A stretch of DNA of 64,000 nt from Siphonodentalium dalli (taxonomy: Eukaryota; Mollusca; Scaphopoda; Gadilida; Siphonodentaliidae). A model generated the notes under the pieces. The model did no database searches and was not told the DNA's origin. It saw only the letters and a program-made list of their open reading frames with translations. The translations under genes and the position numbers were made by a program. Where the stretch lies: positions 3,038,001-3,102,000 of the forward strand of contig CP136061.1 of assembly GCA_032622095.1 (NCBI GenBank). Reading direction: 5' to 3'. Of the stretch, positions 35,633 to 47,929 are shown piece by piece. How positions within the stretch are numbered: the first letter of the stretch is position 1; every line of letters starts with the position of its first letter.

Positions 35633-37105
35633 CACGCATAAACTTCGAAAGCAACACAGCGACGGAGGCGCTGTGGTGGTTGCTATAAAGGAGCACACAT
35701 CGAGACAATCTCGAGGGTGCAAATCAATGATGGGCAAGAAGAGCAACAACATGCACATTAAATTTATTTGTTAGTCAATGTTTTCTACCAAACGTACGTG
35801 TATTAATATAAATGACATTCGGAATATACTGATGTGTATACGTTTAGATTACATCATTGAGAGAATGGTATACGAGAAATATTAACGATCGAGTCCTTGA
35901 CGAGATGTTATTTCAAGTAAACGAGTATCACCATGATATAACATACTTATGTAGCGGATGCAGATTTGTCCCTACTGTAATGTTCATACAAGTGGATGTC
36001 TTTATTAACTGCTCTATTCCAATGAACATTACAAGAGGGACAACTCTATCTGCTATGCTCCTCATTATAAAATCACCTAATTCTAAAACACCTCAGTTGG
36101 TGCATATCTGGTCCAGTATAGAGGTAGTAATGGTTTTGCTGTTCTTTGGTTGTAATATTGTCCAGGTTAAAGCCGCACCGCTTACATGAGCCAAATACTA
36201 AAGTAAATCGCATATACTGGTATTTGATTCCAAACAAATACTAAAGTAAATCATATTTACTGGTATTTGGTTGCCTATGCTTTTTCTTAAAGTGGCATTC
36301 TGTATCCTACCAAACATACCAGCTAACTCCATAATGGACTTGTGATGCATGTCTTTGCTATTTGAATAAAGTATGCATTTTTGACTGCTAGTTGTCATTT
36401 GAACTCTGCCGGGAATCGTACGATCTGACAGGAATCCGCTTCATGTTACACTTATAACACTCACTAGGACAATGATAATTGACCGAATAACTAACTGCCA
36501 ATTTCGTCTTGATTAACGGGTAAACAGTACTCCTATAAACATGCATGCGTGATACCTAATTAACACTACCCGGTCAACGAGATAGAATGTGTCTTCGGTC
36601 ACTACAGTATATATATATGCTGTATTATGTGATTAAATGTACATAAATGGATATTGATAATCCATACATATAGTACACACACAAGGCCGTTGTGAATCAT
36701 CTCTACTGCAATCACCAATTACTCATTTAAGAAAAGAGCTTAGTTATGTCAAGATTCTTTATTGTTGTTCTAATTACATATGTAAAACACGAACAAATCA
36801 ATATATAATAAATAGCACTATGGTGTAAACAAATAAAATGGTAAATATAACATTGAAATTTAATAAAGTCATCGTAAATATTTGCCGTCGTCACATGCAT
36901 GTCGAGAGATGGTAAGGTAAGGTGGTGCTGCGGTGATCCGAATACTATAGTAACTGTGTTGCACTTGTTGCAAAGTCCATCCCTGTGAGGTATACCCTCG
37001 ACAAGGAGTGAACTATGCAACATGTCAGGCGTATCTTAAAAACCCACACAACTTGTTCATGTGCACAGTATCGGTTGGACGTTGCGAGTGCACGATATCA
37101 GGAGT
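35633..37105. other. No supported gene
   Basis: An open frame at 35857-36189 (110 codons, ATG start unclear) is not recognisable. A small inverted/tandem word CCAAATACTAAAGTAAATC is repeated at about 36190 and 36236. A minus frame at 36727-37023 has a single CNKC motif only. Nothing is annotated with confidence. Confidence 0.3.
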
Positions 37106-37355
37106 GTCCCCGCGTGTACCGAGTGCGAATTTGAATGTTTCACGCCCCACGGTTTAGATTTTGCGGCGCTTTAGTGGTTTTTAAGAGTGTAGAGGTTATA
37201 ACATAACCTGAAATCCACTTTTCGCTTAGATTTCCTCGAAATTCACGGAATAAACAAAATTTGACGAGTGGATGTGGTCAGAAGTGTCCCCGCGTGTACC
37301 GAGTGCGAATTTCTAGGTTTCACGCCCCACGGTTTAGATTCTGCGGCGCTTTAGT

Positions 37356-37395
37356 GGGTGAAAGCCAGGAATCCTAACCACTAGACCACGTGGGA
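37356..37395 (-). pseudogene. tRNA-Glu 5' half (broken)
   Basis: The minus strand reads TCCCACGTGGTCTAGTGGTT and AGGATTCCTGGCTTTCACC, i.e. acceptor strand, D arm and anticodon loop with TTC, then stops at the junction with the repeated unit. No T arm follows. Confidence 0.8.
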
Positions 37396-37593
37396 TGGCC
37401 ATAATTGTGTGCACGTTTAGTCCTCAAAATGTTTTGCGCCTGGAGTCTGTGACCGAAACTGATACGAAGTGTATTATAGGGCCCAATTTGGTGAAATTTC
37501 GGTATATCCTCATGTCTCGAACTGCAGTATTGGCTATAATTTTTTGATCAAACATTTTGACAACATTACTATACTTGCAACAGAAAATGGCCA

Positions 37594-37665
37594 TCCCATG
37601 TGGTCTAGTGGTTAGGATTCCTGGCTCTCACCTAGGCGGCCCGGGTTCGATTCCCGGCATGGGAA
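37594..37665 (+). tRNA. tRNA-Glu (anticodon CTC), possibly a pseudogene
   Basis: This 72-nt cloverleaf has acceptor TCCCATG/CATGGGA with discriminator A, and a D arm GTCTAGTGGTTAGGA that matches box A. The anticodon stem CCTGG/CTAGG (one G-U pair) has loop CTCTCAC giving anticodon CTC. The T arm CCGGGTTCGATTCCCGG contains the box B consensus. It would carry glutamate for GAG codons. A T-run terminator is not seen close behind (the nearest TTTT is about 80 bp downstream), and the surrounding broken tRNA-Glu halves suggest a mobile or unstable locus, so it may not be active. Confidence 0.85.
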
Positions 37666-37865
37666 AGGTAATCAAGGCAGTCCCATGTACGGCACACGCG
37701 AGACGCAAGTATATATTTCTCAAGATGTTTGAATTCTACATGACAATTTTCGGGCAGTCCGCTGTGGCGTGGTGTCGGAAATTTGGATGCAATTCGACCT
37801 GCTCTGATTGTTGTGGAGAAATATTCTCGCAAAACTGAATTAAGTTCTGATAAAACATTCACCTT

Positions 37866-37891
37866 TCGCATGCCGGGAATCAAACGCGGCC
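37866..37891 (-). pseudogene. tRNA-Glu 3' half (broken)
   Basis: The minus strand reads GGCCGCGTTTGATTCCCGGC then ATGCGA, which is the T arm and acceptor 3' strand of a tRNA-Glu with changes. It directly follows the right foldback arm. Its missing 5' half may be the one at 37356-37395, although the order along the strand is the reverse of normal. Confidence 0.7.
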
Positions 37892-38096
37892 ACTTCTGAC
37901 CACATCCACTCGTAAAAAAAAATTAGTCTGTGAATTTCGAGGAAATCTGAGCGAAAAGTGGATTTCAGGTTATGTTATAACCTTTACGCTCCCAAAAACC
38001 ACTAAAGCGCCGCAAAATCTAAACCGTGGGGCGTGAAACATTCAAATTCGCACTCGGTACACGCGGGGACACTCATGACAACGTCCACTCGTCAAA

Positions 38097-38439
38097 TTTT
38101 GTTTCCACCGTGTGCATTTCTGTAGAAACCTGGTGATGTGCCATGGGGAGGGTTTACCCAAATCCAATAAACGGCTGTATCATCTGAAGCGTGCGGTGTG
38201 GGACTTTGAAATTCGCACATTAGTCACGCGTGGACAATAGGGACTCGCTCCACTGGCCTTTTATTCTCGAATCGAAAAAAAAGAAACATGTTTTATTTTG
38301 GGCTTATTGAAATCAGCCATTTCCTTCATTTCCTTGACATTGAGGTGTTGTGCTGCTCGGTGGCATTTCGGGCTTTTCAAAGGACTCCCAACGGTTTCCC
38401 CGGGGATCCGAGTGTCCATGCAGAGAGGAGGGGACAGCG
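38097..38439. other. No supported gene
   Basis: GTGCGG and AAATTCGCAC words near 38190-38215 faintly echo the foldback unit. Nothing else is seen. Confidence 0.3.
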
Positions 38440-39968
38440 CCGGGGTTGTCGACACAAAAAAGGGACACTGTTTAAGCAGAAGTTATAAACGTTTATTTGC
38501 TCAGTAAAGTGGCGGAGTAGAAATCCGTTTCTCAAATAGCTAACTCTGGTGCATTCCATGATCAAATGGTATTCGTCCCCTATTGAACAGCTAGTGCAGT
38601 ATGTACATATTCGGTCTTCAATATGTTTCTTAGACTTTACTTTAAACATATTTTATTTGTATATCGAATAATACAAAAGGGATTGGGGACAAGTTACAAA
38701 ACTTACTTTGCCCCTCTCACTGTTGACAATAATATTTTATTTTTATTTATACAAAATGGCGAAGGAAAGATTCAAAATCATATATAGGTTAAACATATTT
38801 ACATTTACAAATGAGTGGGTACATGTACATGTCATTGGTGTTTAGTTGCGCTTGACCTTTGTGACCCATGTTCAGTATATTCCAAAATTCTCGTGGATTA
38901 TTTTTATTCGCCATCCGGATTATACTTGACATTTGTTTCCTATGGACTGATGCACTTTTTTTTTAGTGTTTTCTTGTATAATTTACTATCGTCATTTAAG
39001 ATAATTTTATTATCTGGTGTAGGTAGTTCTGTGTACCGTTTTCGTGCATTGTTATAACGTTTACGTGCTTGTCGACACTCGGTATTAAACCATGGTTTAT
39101 TTCAATCTGCATCGATATGTTTCACTTTTTGTTCGCCAAAAGTATTCCTAGCAGCAGACTCGAATAGTGAGCAAATCTTATTACCCATCATACTCGATGT
39201 ATGCTGCGTGAATAAGCCTATGTTGTTTGAATACAATCTAAATGTTTCATCAATGAAATATAAATCCATTCTATTAATATTTTCACAGAACTGATCTGCT
39301 TTACCGGATTTCCACAGAATAGGTTGAGTGATTTAAAACATTGAGTCTATGTGTTCTAATGGGTCGTTGCTTTTAGCTTCGTTTAGCTCTACTGCTAAGT
39401 GGCAATGGGTTAAAGTCAAACACTCATAATTGGTTACACAATTTCATTAAATGTTCAGTTGCTACATAATAATAAATTACGCTAACACTTTAACTGGTTG
39501 CTCATCAAGTATATATATCGGTTCCTATTCTCCCATTCAAAATACGCATTTCGATGTTAACACATAAGCTCAATTAGCCTGCGGCCATAGCCATTGACAG
39601 TCCCGTCCTCCGATTTTCTCGCGATACATGGAAATCGTGATATAGGGGGAGTAACTCCAAAATCAGAATAAGATAATAATTGAGATGTACTTAAAATTTT
39701 CTCTGATTCAATATTTTCGTCTAGATGTCCCGTTCGCGCATTGGAGTCCCCCCATTAAGCATATATGGTCATTTAGTTTGGAAAAATGTTTCTTTTCTCG
39801 CTCTATCTCAGAAAACATTTCAATAGTAGAATAATCACTATTCTCTGGTGGGATATATACCATCCCAAAAATTATATCTTCTCGACATTATAAATGTATT
39901 TTCGCGTTTTTTCAATTTAAACCATGAAATGTATTTCGATTCTTTATTAAGAATTTCTATTGAAGCAT

Positions 39969-40433
39969 TCAAACTGTTTTATAAAACAAACAGATGCCGC
40001 CCGATTTATTTCGTGTCAAAGTTTTACGGTTACAAAATACAGCCGTGTATCCCGGCATAACAATTTGATCTGCATTATCAGTTTTGGTTTCGCATAACCC
40101 AACTATGTCATAACTTTGCACCAGTTCAAGAAATTCAGGACAATACATTTTGGAAACGAGCCCATACACATTCAACAATTTTTTTTTTACATTTATGGTA
40201 TTGCTGTTGTTGTGGTCATTCTTATGTGACCGTTCAGGGGGGGTGGTCACCGCCGCACCCCTATTCTTTGGCGTTGATGTCATTCGCGCTCGCTTACTGT
40301 TCTGTTTGGGTGTCGTCCCGGTACTGAGGTTTAGCGGTTCATCCTGCTCGCGCGATTCCCCACTTGTTGACTGTGTACGATGGGATTTCCTGTGTTGAGG
40401 TTCATTATGGTGATTCTCAGGTTGGTCGAACAA
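39969..40433 (-). pseudogene. LINE family A ORF2 N-terminus: AP-like endonuclease start
   Basis: The frame has a low-complexity basic leader followed by LNVYGLVSKMYCPEFLEL, YDIVGLCETKTD, VMPGYTAVFCNR and NKSGGICLFYK. These are the first motifs of an AP-like LINE endonuclease, including the catalytic-site glutamate word ETKTD. The frame stops soon after, so only the first third of the domain is open. The same block is found at 53170-53353. Confidence 0.75.
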
Positions 40434-40589
40434 TGATTTTGGTCGAGTACGTTCCCATGTAGCGTCACTAGATATGTTACGACCATATTCGAACTGGTCG
40501 GACAGTATACTTTTGGCTGCTTCTGTTCCCGCGAAATGCCGTCAGATTCACATTCCTCCATCTGAAATAATTTTCCATTTATTTAAAGT

Positions 40590-41471
40590 CTATCCTTTGC
40601 CATTTTTCACACGTTGGTTATTTGTACGTGCCTTGTTTGCGTGCTGGTATAGTCCCTTACGACGCAGTTCGATTTCTTCTTGGAATTGTTCAAGTATGAA
40701 AATTCTACTCCCCTTTAGCCTTTTGCCGCAGCTGAGAATGAAGTCTCGATCTTTGTAACGATTAAACAGTGCCACGATTGGTCGGTACCTTATAGGCTTA
40801 TATTCCCCAATTCGACGAACTCTCTCGAGAAGTATATATGGAAATTTATCAAGACATTTTCTGTTGTTTTTTCCGTACATTTCTTGAATCCCTACAAATA
40901 TCAAATTGTTCCGCGTACTCCTCCACTGGAGATCTAAAATTACTTCATGTATTTCATCTTTCTGTTGTTTTAAGGTTTTTATTTCAGTTTGCATATCATC
41001 ATTGTCTACATTTCAATTTCTGTGGTCCCTGTCTTTAATTTCTGCTACTTCCGTTTTTATTCCTGAGTCCTTTTTTAGAACTTCATCATATCTTGCTGTT
41101 ACAAATTCCACACTGAACTTCATTTCATTAATTTCGATTTTCATTGTAGCTTCCTCTTGCTCTTAATAACGAATCTTCTGCTCTGTTGCGGTCATGCGAG
41201 GTACTATTCGGGTTTCTTCTAAGTGTCCCATTTTGGTTTCCACTCCAATCAACCTTTGTTCAATGACATCACCTTTGGTTAAATTATCAAGCTTATCTTC
41301 CCACATTTCAAGCTTCAACATTCTATGCTGAATGTCTTTCAATATATCTAACATCTGTGGGATCTCACTAGAGATGGTTTGTTGGCTATGCGTTGATGCA
41401 TTGTGACTCAGATTCGATTGGTCGTATATCACGCTGGTCATCCGTGTAACAAGGATCCGGATAAGTAACAA
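40590..41471 (-). pseudogene. LINE family A ORF1 (L1 ORF1p-like), broken
   Basis: Two minus-strand frames form the ORF1 region. The upstream part (41163-41471) is a helical, coiled-coil-like stretch (ILKDIQHRMLKLEMWEDKL). The downstream part (40590-40994) has a coiled-coil end (TEIKTLKQQKDEI) and the RNA-binding words LQWRSTRNNLIFVGI, YRPIVALFNRYKDRDFIL, KRLKGSRIFILEQF and RRKGL. These are typical of the L1 ORF1p/transposase_22 type, an RNA chaperone that coats the LINE RNA. A frame change and stops separate the parts, so it is not functional. Confidence 0.75.
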
Positions 41472-41524
41472 CGGACGCGACTTCCGTGTGAAGAAATTGT
41501 CTCGGGCTGGTCAAGAAAAAACGT

Positions 41525-43330
41525 AGAGCAAACGGAATTATTCCCAGTGGTCCAGTGTATTTCTAAGTCTTGTCATATATATATATTTAAATAACGTTAA
41601 TCTCCACATTTTGAATTTGAACGACTTCCAATGAAAAATATGACTGGAGGCAACCATCTTGGATTCTACACTCTGAATTACTAAAACCGTGTGCACACCA
41701 TATAGGCTATATCTGCCATCTAATCGTAATCTAACTTAATATTTCCGCCTGAAGAATTCTTGGATTTCACATTTAAATCTCTTCACTAAAACTGTTTGAA
41801 TTCCCTTTTTCTTTAGAATTAGTGAATTTAAAAAAAAACTATAAATTGGTATGCTATAGTACTAATATTATAATAATATGCAAGTTAGAAAACGGACAAT
41901 GCGAAGGATCGTGCAAATAGTCATGAAACTATATGCATATATATTAGGCATATACGCATATCAACGAGGCAAATGCTTGATTAATAGTGTAAACGTTTTG
42001 GATGCCAATGGACTTCGATAATTATATATGCCTTAATATAGCCTATGGATTAGATACCGGCCTTTAATAATAAAGGCCTTTATATAATAATGTATATAGT
42101 GAATGGTGCAGGCCTTCAAATTACGTTGCTGCGATTAAAGCGATAATTACGGATGGCACCTTCAGACCCAAGTTCTGCCCGATACAGGCACATACTGCAT
42201 GTATATAAGTAGAAACATAGTTACAAATGAGGGTTCATACGGACACAGATATGACAGTATGTGAATATCCCATGTTATACACGGGAACGTGACGACTCGG
42301 ACCGGAGACAACTCGGACCGAGACATCGCGGGCCGAGACGACCCGGGTCGAAGACAACTCGTCCCGGCCATATATAGTCCGGGGGGAATTGTCTCAGGTG
42401 TGAAACTTCATATTAGTTTTATTCGGTTAGAGTGATTGGCGTTATAACAATTGCAATTAAGTCGCTAATTTAGTTTATGGGATAATTGTAGTGCATGATT
42501 AAAGCCACTTAATACGATTATGACAGGATAATCATCATTGCAGCATCACGGAACCGTTGTATACAATAATAGCTGAGTGCGCTTTGAGATCTCAATGAAT
42601 CAGAAGTTTGATTTTGTGAGGCTCTGCGAAGCGAAAAATCATGCTTCTAACGAGTTGAAATAACATGCACACATCTCAAAACACACTATGTTATTGTTAT
42701 ATTTATCTTTGCTGACCACATTTAATTTTTGGCAAAATTGATGTCAGTTTTGAGACAAAATCAACCTGCAATTTGGTAATTTCGAAGAGTAATTTCCGTT
42801 AAACATGAATACGCTGTTACAGTATAGACGTGACGAGGTTGCATATTTATGGAACATTGGGCTGATTTGTTGGCATTAAACAAAATATAAGTAACGAATC
42901 AATATTCATCATGTTCAGATATCTGACCTGTGGAAATCAAATGTCAATGGTCGCAAACAAAAAGCAAAACATTTTAATCTATTATAGTTCAGAATTCACA
43001 AGATTGAAAATAAGATGCACATTCTGAGAAAAGTGTACAATACATCGTATATTCGTAAATTTTGCAATTTTTCTGCGATGAAAGCGTGTAAAATGACCAG
43101 AAAATATAGATGAAAGCTCACATTGAGTTATATTAGTGACAGTTAATCATGCTGCATTGTATATGTAGCTACAGTACTATTTTATGATACTTATATGGAC
43201 AAATGTATTCGTTTAAGCCTTCAGATATGCTAGAGTAAATTAAAATTATGACCCAATTTCGAGGCGATAGATCTGTTGATACGCCACGTTGCGCATAGTC
43301 TTTTTTTTAAATATAATAGAATAATTATGT

Positions 43331-43333
<3 letters not shown>
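41525..43333 (+). repeat. Duplicated block, copy 2
   Basis: Direct repeat of 23954-25265, interrupted by an extra 515-bp stretch (42112-42629). Landmarks are TTCCCAGTGGTCCAGTGTAT, GTTTTGGATGCCAATGGACT, TAGACGTGACGAGGT, and TGAAAGCTCACATTGAGTTA. No gene is seen. It starts where a family A LINE ends. Confidence 0.8.
42112..42629. other. Extra segment absent from the other copy
   Basis: About 515 bp present only in copy 2 of the duplicated block. It contains a GC-rich minisatellite (42287-42370) of about 15-bp units such as GAGACAACTCGGACC, roughly five copies. The flanks show only a short possible target word (AGGC/AGGCT), so insertion versus deletion is undecided, although insertion is more likely because copy 1 has a clean junction. 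Confidence 0.6.

Positions 43334-43335
<2 letters not shown>

Positions 43336-43379
<44 letters not shown>
43336..43379. repeat. (TA)n microsatellite
   Basis: Long pure TA run at the end of the duplicated block. It may be where the homology between the two copies was lost. Confidence 0.9.
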
Positions 43380-43382
<3 letters not shown>

Positions 43383-44465
43383 GCTGCTTTCAGTCTTAGG
43401 CAGACATGACCCTAGTACCATCAATAGGCAGACATATACAAAACACTTTAAAACCGCTCAATTTTAAACACTCTTTCTCTAGTTTTGTTCTAAATGTGAC
43501 CACCAAGCTATGAGCAATGGGAATTTGTGATTCCTCAAGTAATATGAAATATACTAATTCTCAGGTCTGCCTAATTTTTTCGCTATATGTTGTGAACATT
43601 CGGAAGACATCATATGTATTTGTATATAGTAGCAGTATTTGGTAGACCCGATATATTTTATGCATAAATCCAGTTTTAGTCGGACATATAAACATTTACA
43701 CCGTACGACCTCGCCATGGTCCCTACGACCAACATACGTAGGGACGTTGATACAGGGGGTGTGGCGGGTACACAAACCCCGCAATTTTTGCCAAAATTTT
43801 CAACTTTTGGAAATTTGGAGGTAAAAATTTGGACTCCTAGTTGAAAAGTTTAGGAATTTCGGGAATATACAGTTAGAAAATTAGGCCCAAGGGGGGGGGG
43901 GGGGTGCAAATGGAACTACACAATTTCCGAAATTTGGAAATTTAGATTAGGAAATTCACTCTCCACACGACAAATATATTGCATGATTTATTCTCACAAA
44001 AATCTAAAAGAGTAAGGAGTCACAATATACCGAATAATACAATTAGAAATAGACATATCCTTGACCTGACAATTTCCCACTTTCGACATCGTCCTGCCCG
44101 GTGATGATTCCGTTATCAACTAACTGCATAATATGTAGTGGTGCATGCATTGTATATCGGGGTTGAAGTAAGTGAGGGGTACGTGGGGGGAATTAATTTT
44201 ATTAAAAGTTGGCATAGAACTAAAATTATTGAATAATGGTGAAACGCAAATATATGGTAATACGCAGATAAAGTTTTTGTACGGTCGAATAGCCAGAAAT
44301 TCAGAATGCATTGTTTTGCCTATTCGTATACGGTCGTTTAAGTGGACAGCTTAAACTTAATTGGCGCGGCTAGAGGTCCGTATATTGGCACGTTTGTCCT
44401 ATAACTGTCACCCGACAAACAAAAATCTTAGCTTCGCGTTCGTTTCGTGCGATACTTCAGCTTCA
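43380..44465. other. Rearranged remnants, no gene
   Basis: 43626-43690 matches 26020-26085 directly, and 44400-44466 matches 25948-26018 inverted. A G-run lies at about 43893-43906. TACGTAGGGACGTTG and CCCTACGACC words near 43720-43745 form a small inverted pair. Nothing coding is supported. Confidence 0.45.
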
Positions 44466-46103
44466 AATATGTTTCTTAGACTTACACCAAGACCCAGTTT
44501 CTATTGGAAGATAAATATTAGTGCACCTAAATTTTGACAGTAATCTAAGATTTCTATAATTTAGCACTGAAAGATATTTTTCAATTCCGAAATCGTGCTT
44601 AATGATTCCATATGTTCTACACTTTTCCATGGTTGATATTTCATTTCGCCATTCGCTTAAAAATTTACTCTCAATGTTCTTTCGAATAGTGACCTTAGCA
44701 CACTGCATTCTAGATGCATCTATCAGCTGGTTATACCATATGTGTGATACATCGGCTTCGCGACACAAGTCCCTAATATATTTGATCCAAGGATGGATGT
44801 CTAATCCGTGTGAGTACTCCAATAACATATACTCATATAAAATTTTATTTATTTTGTGTATGTCCGATGTAATTAGGTTGGTCCAGTAATTTAGCATTCT
44901 GCTATTTATGTCGACACTCAGTGGATATACGCCTGTTTCCCCATACACCATGACAGTTGGAGTACTCGGCTTTAGCCAAAGGACATACTTGAGGAATTTC
45001 AATTGTACTTTCTCTATTGTTTTAATATATTGTGTTTGATATCCCCAAACTTCGCAACCATATAGTAAAATGGGCTTTACAGTTCTAGAAAATAATTCGA
45101 TCTGTATATCGACTGATATGTCAAATTGTCTTGATTTGTGTAAGAGACCGAACATTGATCGATTATTATTCGATATCAAACCACTTTTCGCTTTGCGGTA
45201 GGAACCATTTCTTGTAAATTCTATACCTAGATATTTAAATTGTGATACGACTTGTAAAGGTTCGTTGTTAATTAATATTCGTAGTCTTGGTGATTTGTCA
45301 CATCCAAATATCATCATTTTGGTTTTTGTCACGTTTACATTTAGTTTCCAAAATGAGCAATATTCTGAAAATTGTTTCATTGCAATCCGCATATCTTTCG
45401 TCGATTCTGCGAAAACTACTGTATCATCAGCATATAGTAAAACCATTATTTTTAAATATATTCCAATCTGATCGAAAATATCATTTTCTATCAGTTTGAG
45501 AGTTTGGACTGCATTCGCGGTGAGGAAATTATCGAGGTCATTCAGGTATAGGGAAAACAGAAAATATGATATATTCTCACCTTGTAAAACACCAGAGAAA
45601 TTCATATATGCTCCAGATACGTTGTTTCCATACTCTGGATTTCACTTGGTTATACATATTCCTTAAAAATCTAAACCATTGTCCATTTATACCAGCCGTA
45701 ATTAGTTTTTGTCAAAGTCCGTCATGCCAAACTGTATCAAAAGCTTGTTTTAAATCGATGAATGCGCAAAATAATTTCCGATTTGCCCTGCGATAGATGT
45801 TTTTTAGAAAATCCAAGCATAAGATATGATCAATGGTAGAGAAATTCTTCCTGAATCCAGATTGGTTTACAGTAATAAAATTCGTCAATTCTGCGAAATC
45901 AGTCAGTCGTGCATTTATAATGCGCGTGAACAACTTGCCAAGACAGCTAAGTATATAGTTATAGGTCTATTGTTTTCAGACAATGTGTGGTCACCTTTAT
46001 TCTTATACACTGGAACTACTAATCCGGTTAACCAACATTCCAGAAAGCATGCTGAATTAAAAATCAAGTTAAACCAATGAGTATATATTGGTAACATATA
46101 ATC

Positions 46104-46143
<40 letters not shown>

Positions 46144-46670
46144 CACTTAATGTGTTCGTTCCGTATGTTATCAATTCCGTGACTACGCCCATTATTCAGA
46201 TAAGGTACTGCATTGAAAATTTCAATTTGTGTAATAGGCATATCATACAAGGAATAGTTTTTAAACAAATCATTTTCGTCATTTTCTTGCTTGTTTTCAA
46301 ATATTTATACATGTCATTGGTGTTTAGTTGTGCTTGACTTTTATGACCCGTGTTCAGTATATTCCAAAATTCTCGTGGATTATTTTTATGCGCCATCCGG
46401 ATTCTACTTGACATTTGTTTCATATGGACTGATACACCTTTTTTTTTAGTGTTTTCTTGTAAAGTTATTATCTGGTGTAGGTAGTTTTGTGTACCGTTTT
46501 CGTTCATTATCATAACGTTTACGTGCTTGTCGACAATCGGTATTAAACCATGGTTTATTTCCATCTGCATCGATATGTTTCACTTTTTGTTCGCCAAAAC
46601 TATTCCTAGCAACAGACTCGTATAGTGAGCAAATCGTATTACCAATCATACTTGATGTATGCTGTGTTAA
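44466..46670 (-). mobile_element. LINE family A copy 3, RT part
   Basis: This minus-strand LINE continues from 52475-53353 across the TTAA transposon. Parts in order are: the linker (46196-46778 frames, FWNILNTGHKSQ), an RT start with PYLNNGRSHGIDNIRNEH (about 46220), VVPVYKNKGD (about 46010), QSGFRKNFSTIDHIL and AFIDLKQAFDTVWHDGL (45712-45933, motif A), and then a 380-codon open frame (44463-45605) with LLYADDTVVFAE (catalytic YADD), LRILINNEPLQVVSQFKYLG, LLYGCEVWGY and STPTVMVYGETGVYPLS. The 3' end is lost at 44466, where an unrelated block is joined. A (TA)n run at 46108-46139 interrupts it. The long open frame suggests moderate age. Confidence 0.88.
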
Positions 46671-47929
46671 CACACTGGAGATCCGTGAACTCGAACAACG
46701 GTTGAGAACTCGAACAACGGTTAACATTGACGGACGGAAAGTGTAATTTTTATGATATATACCCATGCAATGTGCCATAATTCAAATATTTTCCGAGTTC
46801 ATTGTGGGTGTAGGCCTATATAATGGTTCTATTGCATGATCGTCAAAACTCCAGTGTTCAATCAAATTTGTTTGTATTTATGGGCTGATAAATGAAAACT
46901 ATTCCTCCGACACGAGCATATTTTCTTGTTTAATGGAACTCTACACAGTCGCCTGTTGACCCGGATAAAAACTTCCACCCATATTGTACAGCAAAAATAT
47001 CCTCCTCGATATTCACATGCCCAGCGTTACGCATGAAAGTGGGTCACCGCCGAAAACCCGACATAATCAACTCGAGGGTTGAAGCTCGGAATGAACTCGT
47101 ACAACGGTTACTCAAAAATGGTTTAAACCACGCACAACGGTTTTCGATACCACGCGCATAGGTTAAGCTTCCAATGGAATGTTCTGCAAAGTAAATCCTG
47201 CTGACGAAATTTGATGGCTAAATGGTCCATGTTAGTTGAAACCCCATCTATAACTTATTGCATGCATTATAGTATGCCATCAACCGACTATTGTTGTTAT
47301 ATAGCACATAGTTTTATTTCCTCAAATTAACAACCAAATACAACTTGTGATATTTTGAAGCAGTATTCTGCATCCTTCCTTTAGCATAAACATGTGTAGA
47401 ATGAAACCATGAACTATAATCGTATAAATTGTTAAAAACTCAATGTGATTATATATACTACCACACTCAGACTTTAATCTGAAATAATATCATCTCTGTG
47501 AATTAAATACTATTATATATGGACAAAAACAAGTATATGCACACTTTATATCGCTTAGCACTCGTATATCATAGCGCGGAACGGAGGCGCATGTTTTATT
47601 TCTTAAGCTGCGTTGACGTACATGCGTTCAACACATGTGTTTAACTTACGCACGGTGCGTACACCTTTCACATAAGTGCGGTGAACTATCCGTTAGCTTT
47701 CCGCATAACGCAAGCGTTTCACACCCATGCAATGCATTTATCTCCATTCGCTTGTTTAAAATGTATTCATCAGAAGATGTAACCTTGTATATGTAGAGTC
47801 AATATCCCGAGCAGTTGTGGGCCGAGAATACTTGGTCTAGTTATATTGTAGAATAATCTAGTCTAATATAACAAAAGACACTTTACAACGGCATCAACTG
47901 TAGCATTGTAGTTTACCCTATAGTATGTA

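Larger units (their letters stand above)
37106..38096. repeat. Foldback around a tRNA-Glu gene
   Basis: The left unit (37106-37286) is repeated in reverse complement at 37888-38096. Landmarks are CCCCGCGTGTACCGAGTGCG, TTTCACGCCCCACGGTTTAG, GCGGCGCTTTAGTGG and CCTGAAATCCACTTTTCGCT. A second, shorter direct copy of the first part follows at 37287-37354. Between the arms lie a broken tRNA-Glu 5' half (minus), an intact-looking tRNA-Glu (plus), and a broken tRNA-Glu 3' half (minus). Confidence 0.8.
38440..41520 (-). mobile_element. LINE family A copy 2: ORF1, endonuclease and C-terminal piece
   Basis: This minus-strand element keeps its 5' part. ORF1 (41471 down to about 40560), the start of ORF2 with an endonuclease (about 40180 down to 39000), and sequence collinear with 46303-46650 down to about 38824 are all present. 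The RT region is missing, and a short C-terminal zinc-binding piece (about 38440-38649, RICTYCTSCSIGDEYHLIMEC) follows. The region 39207-39226 is the uninterrupted counterpart of the site into which the 46671-52474 transposon inserted. Its 5' end (about 41520) lies exactly against the duplicated block that starts at 41525. Confidence 0.82.

Noticed and set aside
35857-36189. 110-codon frame with a hydrophobic stretch
   Set aside because: No recognisable family, no exon signals and no copy elsewhere in the window.
40590-41471. A host coiled-coil protein gene
   Set aside because: The LQWRSTRNNLIFVGI and RPIVALF words are LINE ORF1p motifs, and an endonuclease start follows directly downstream.
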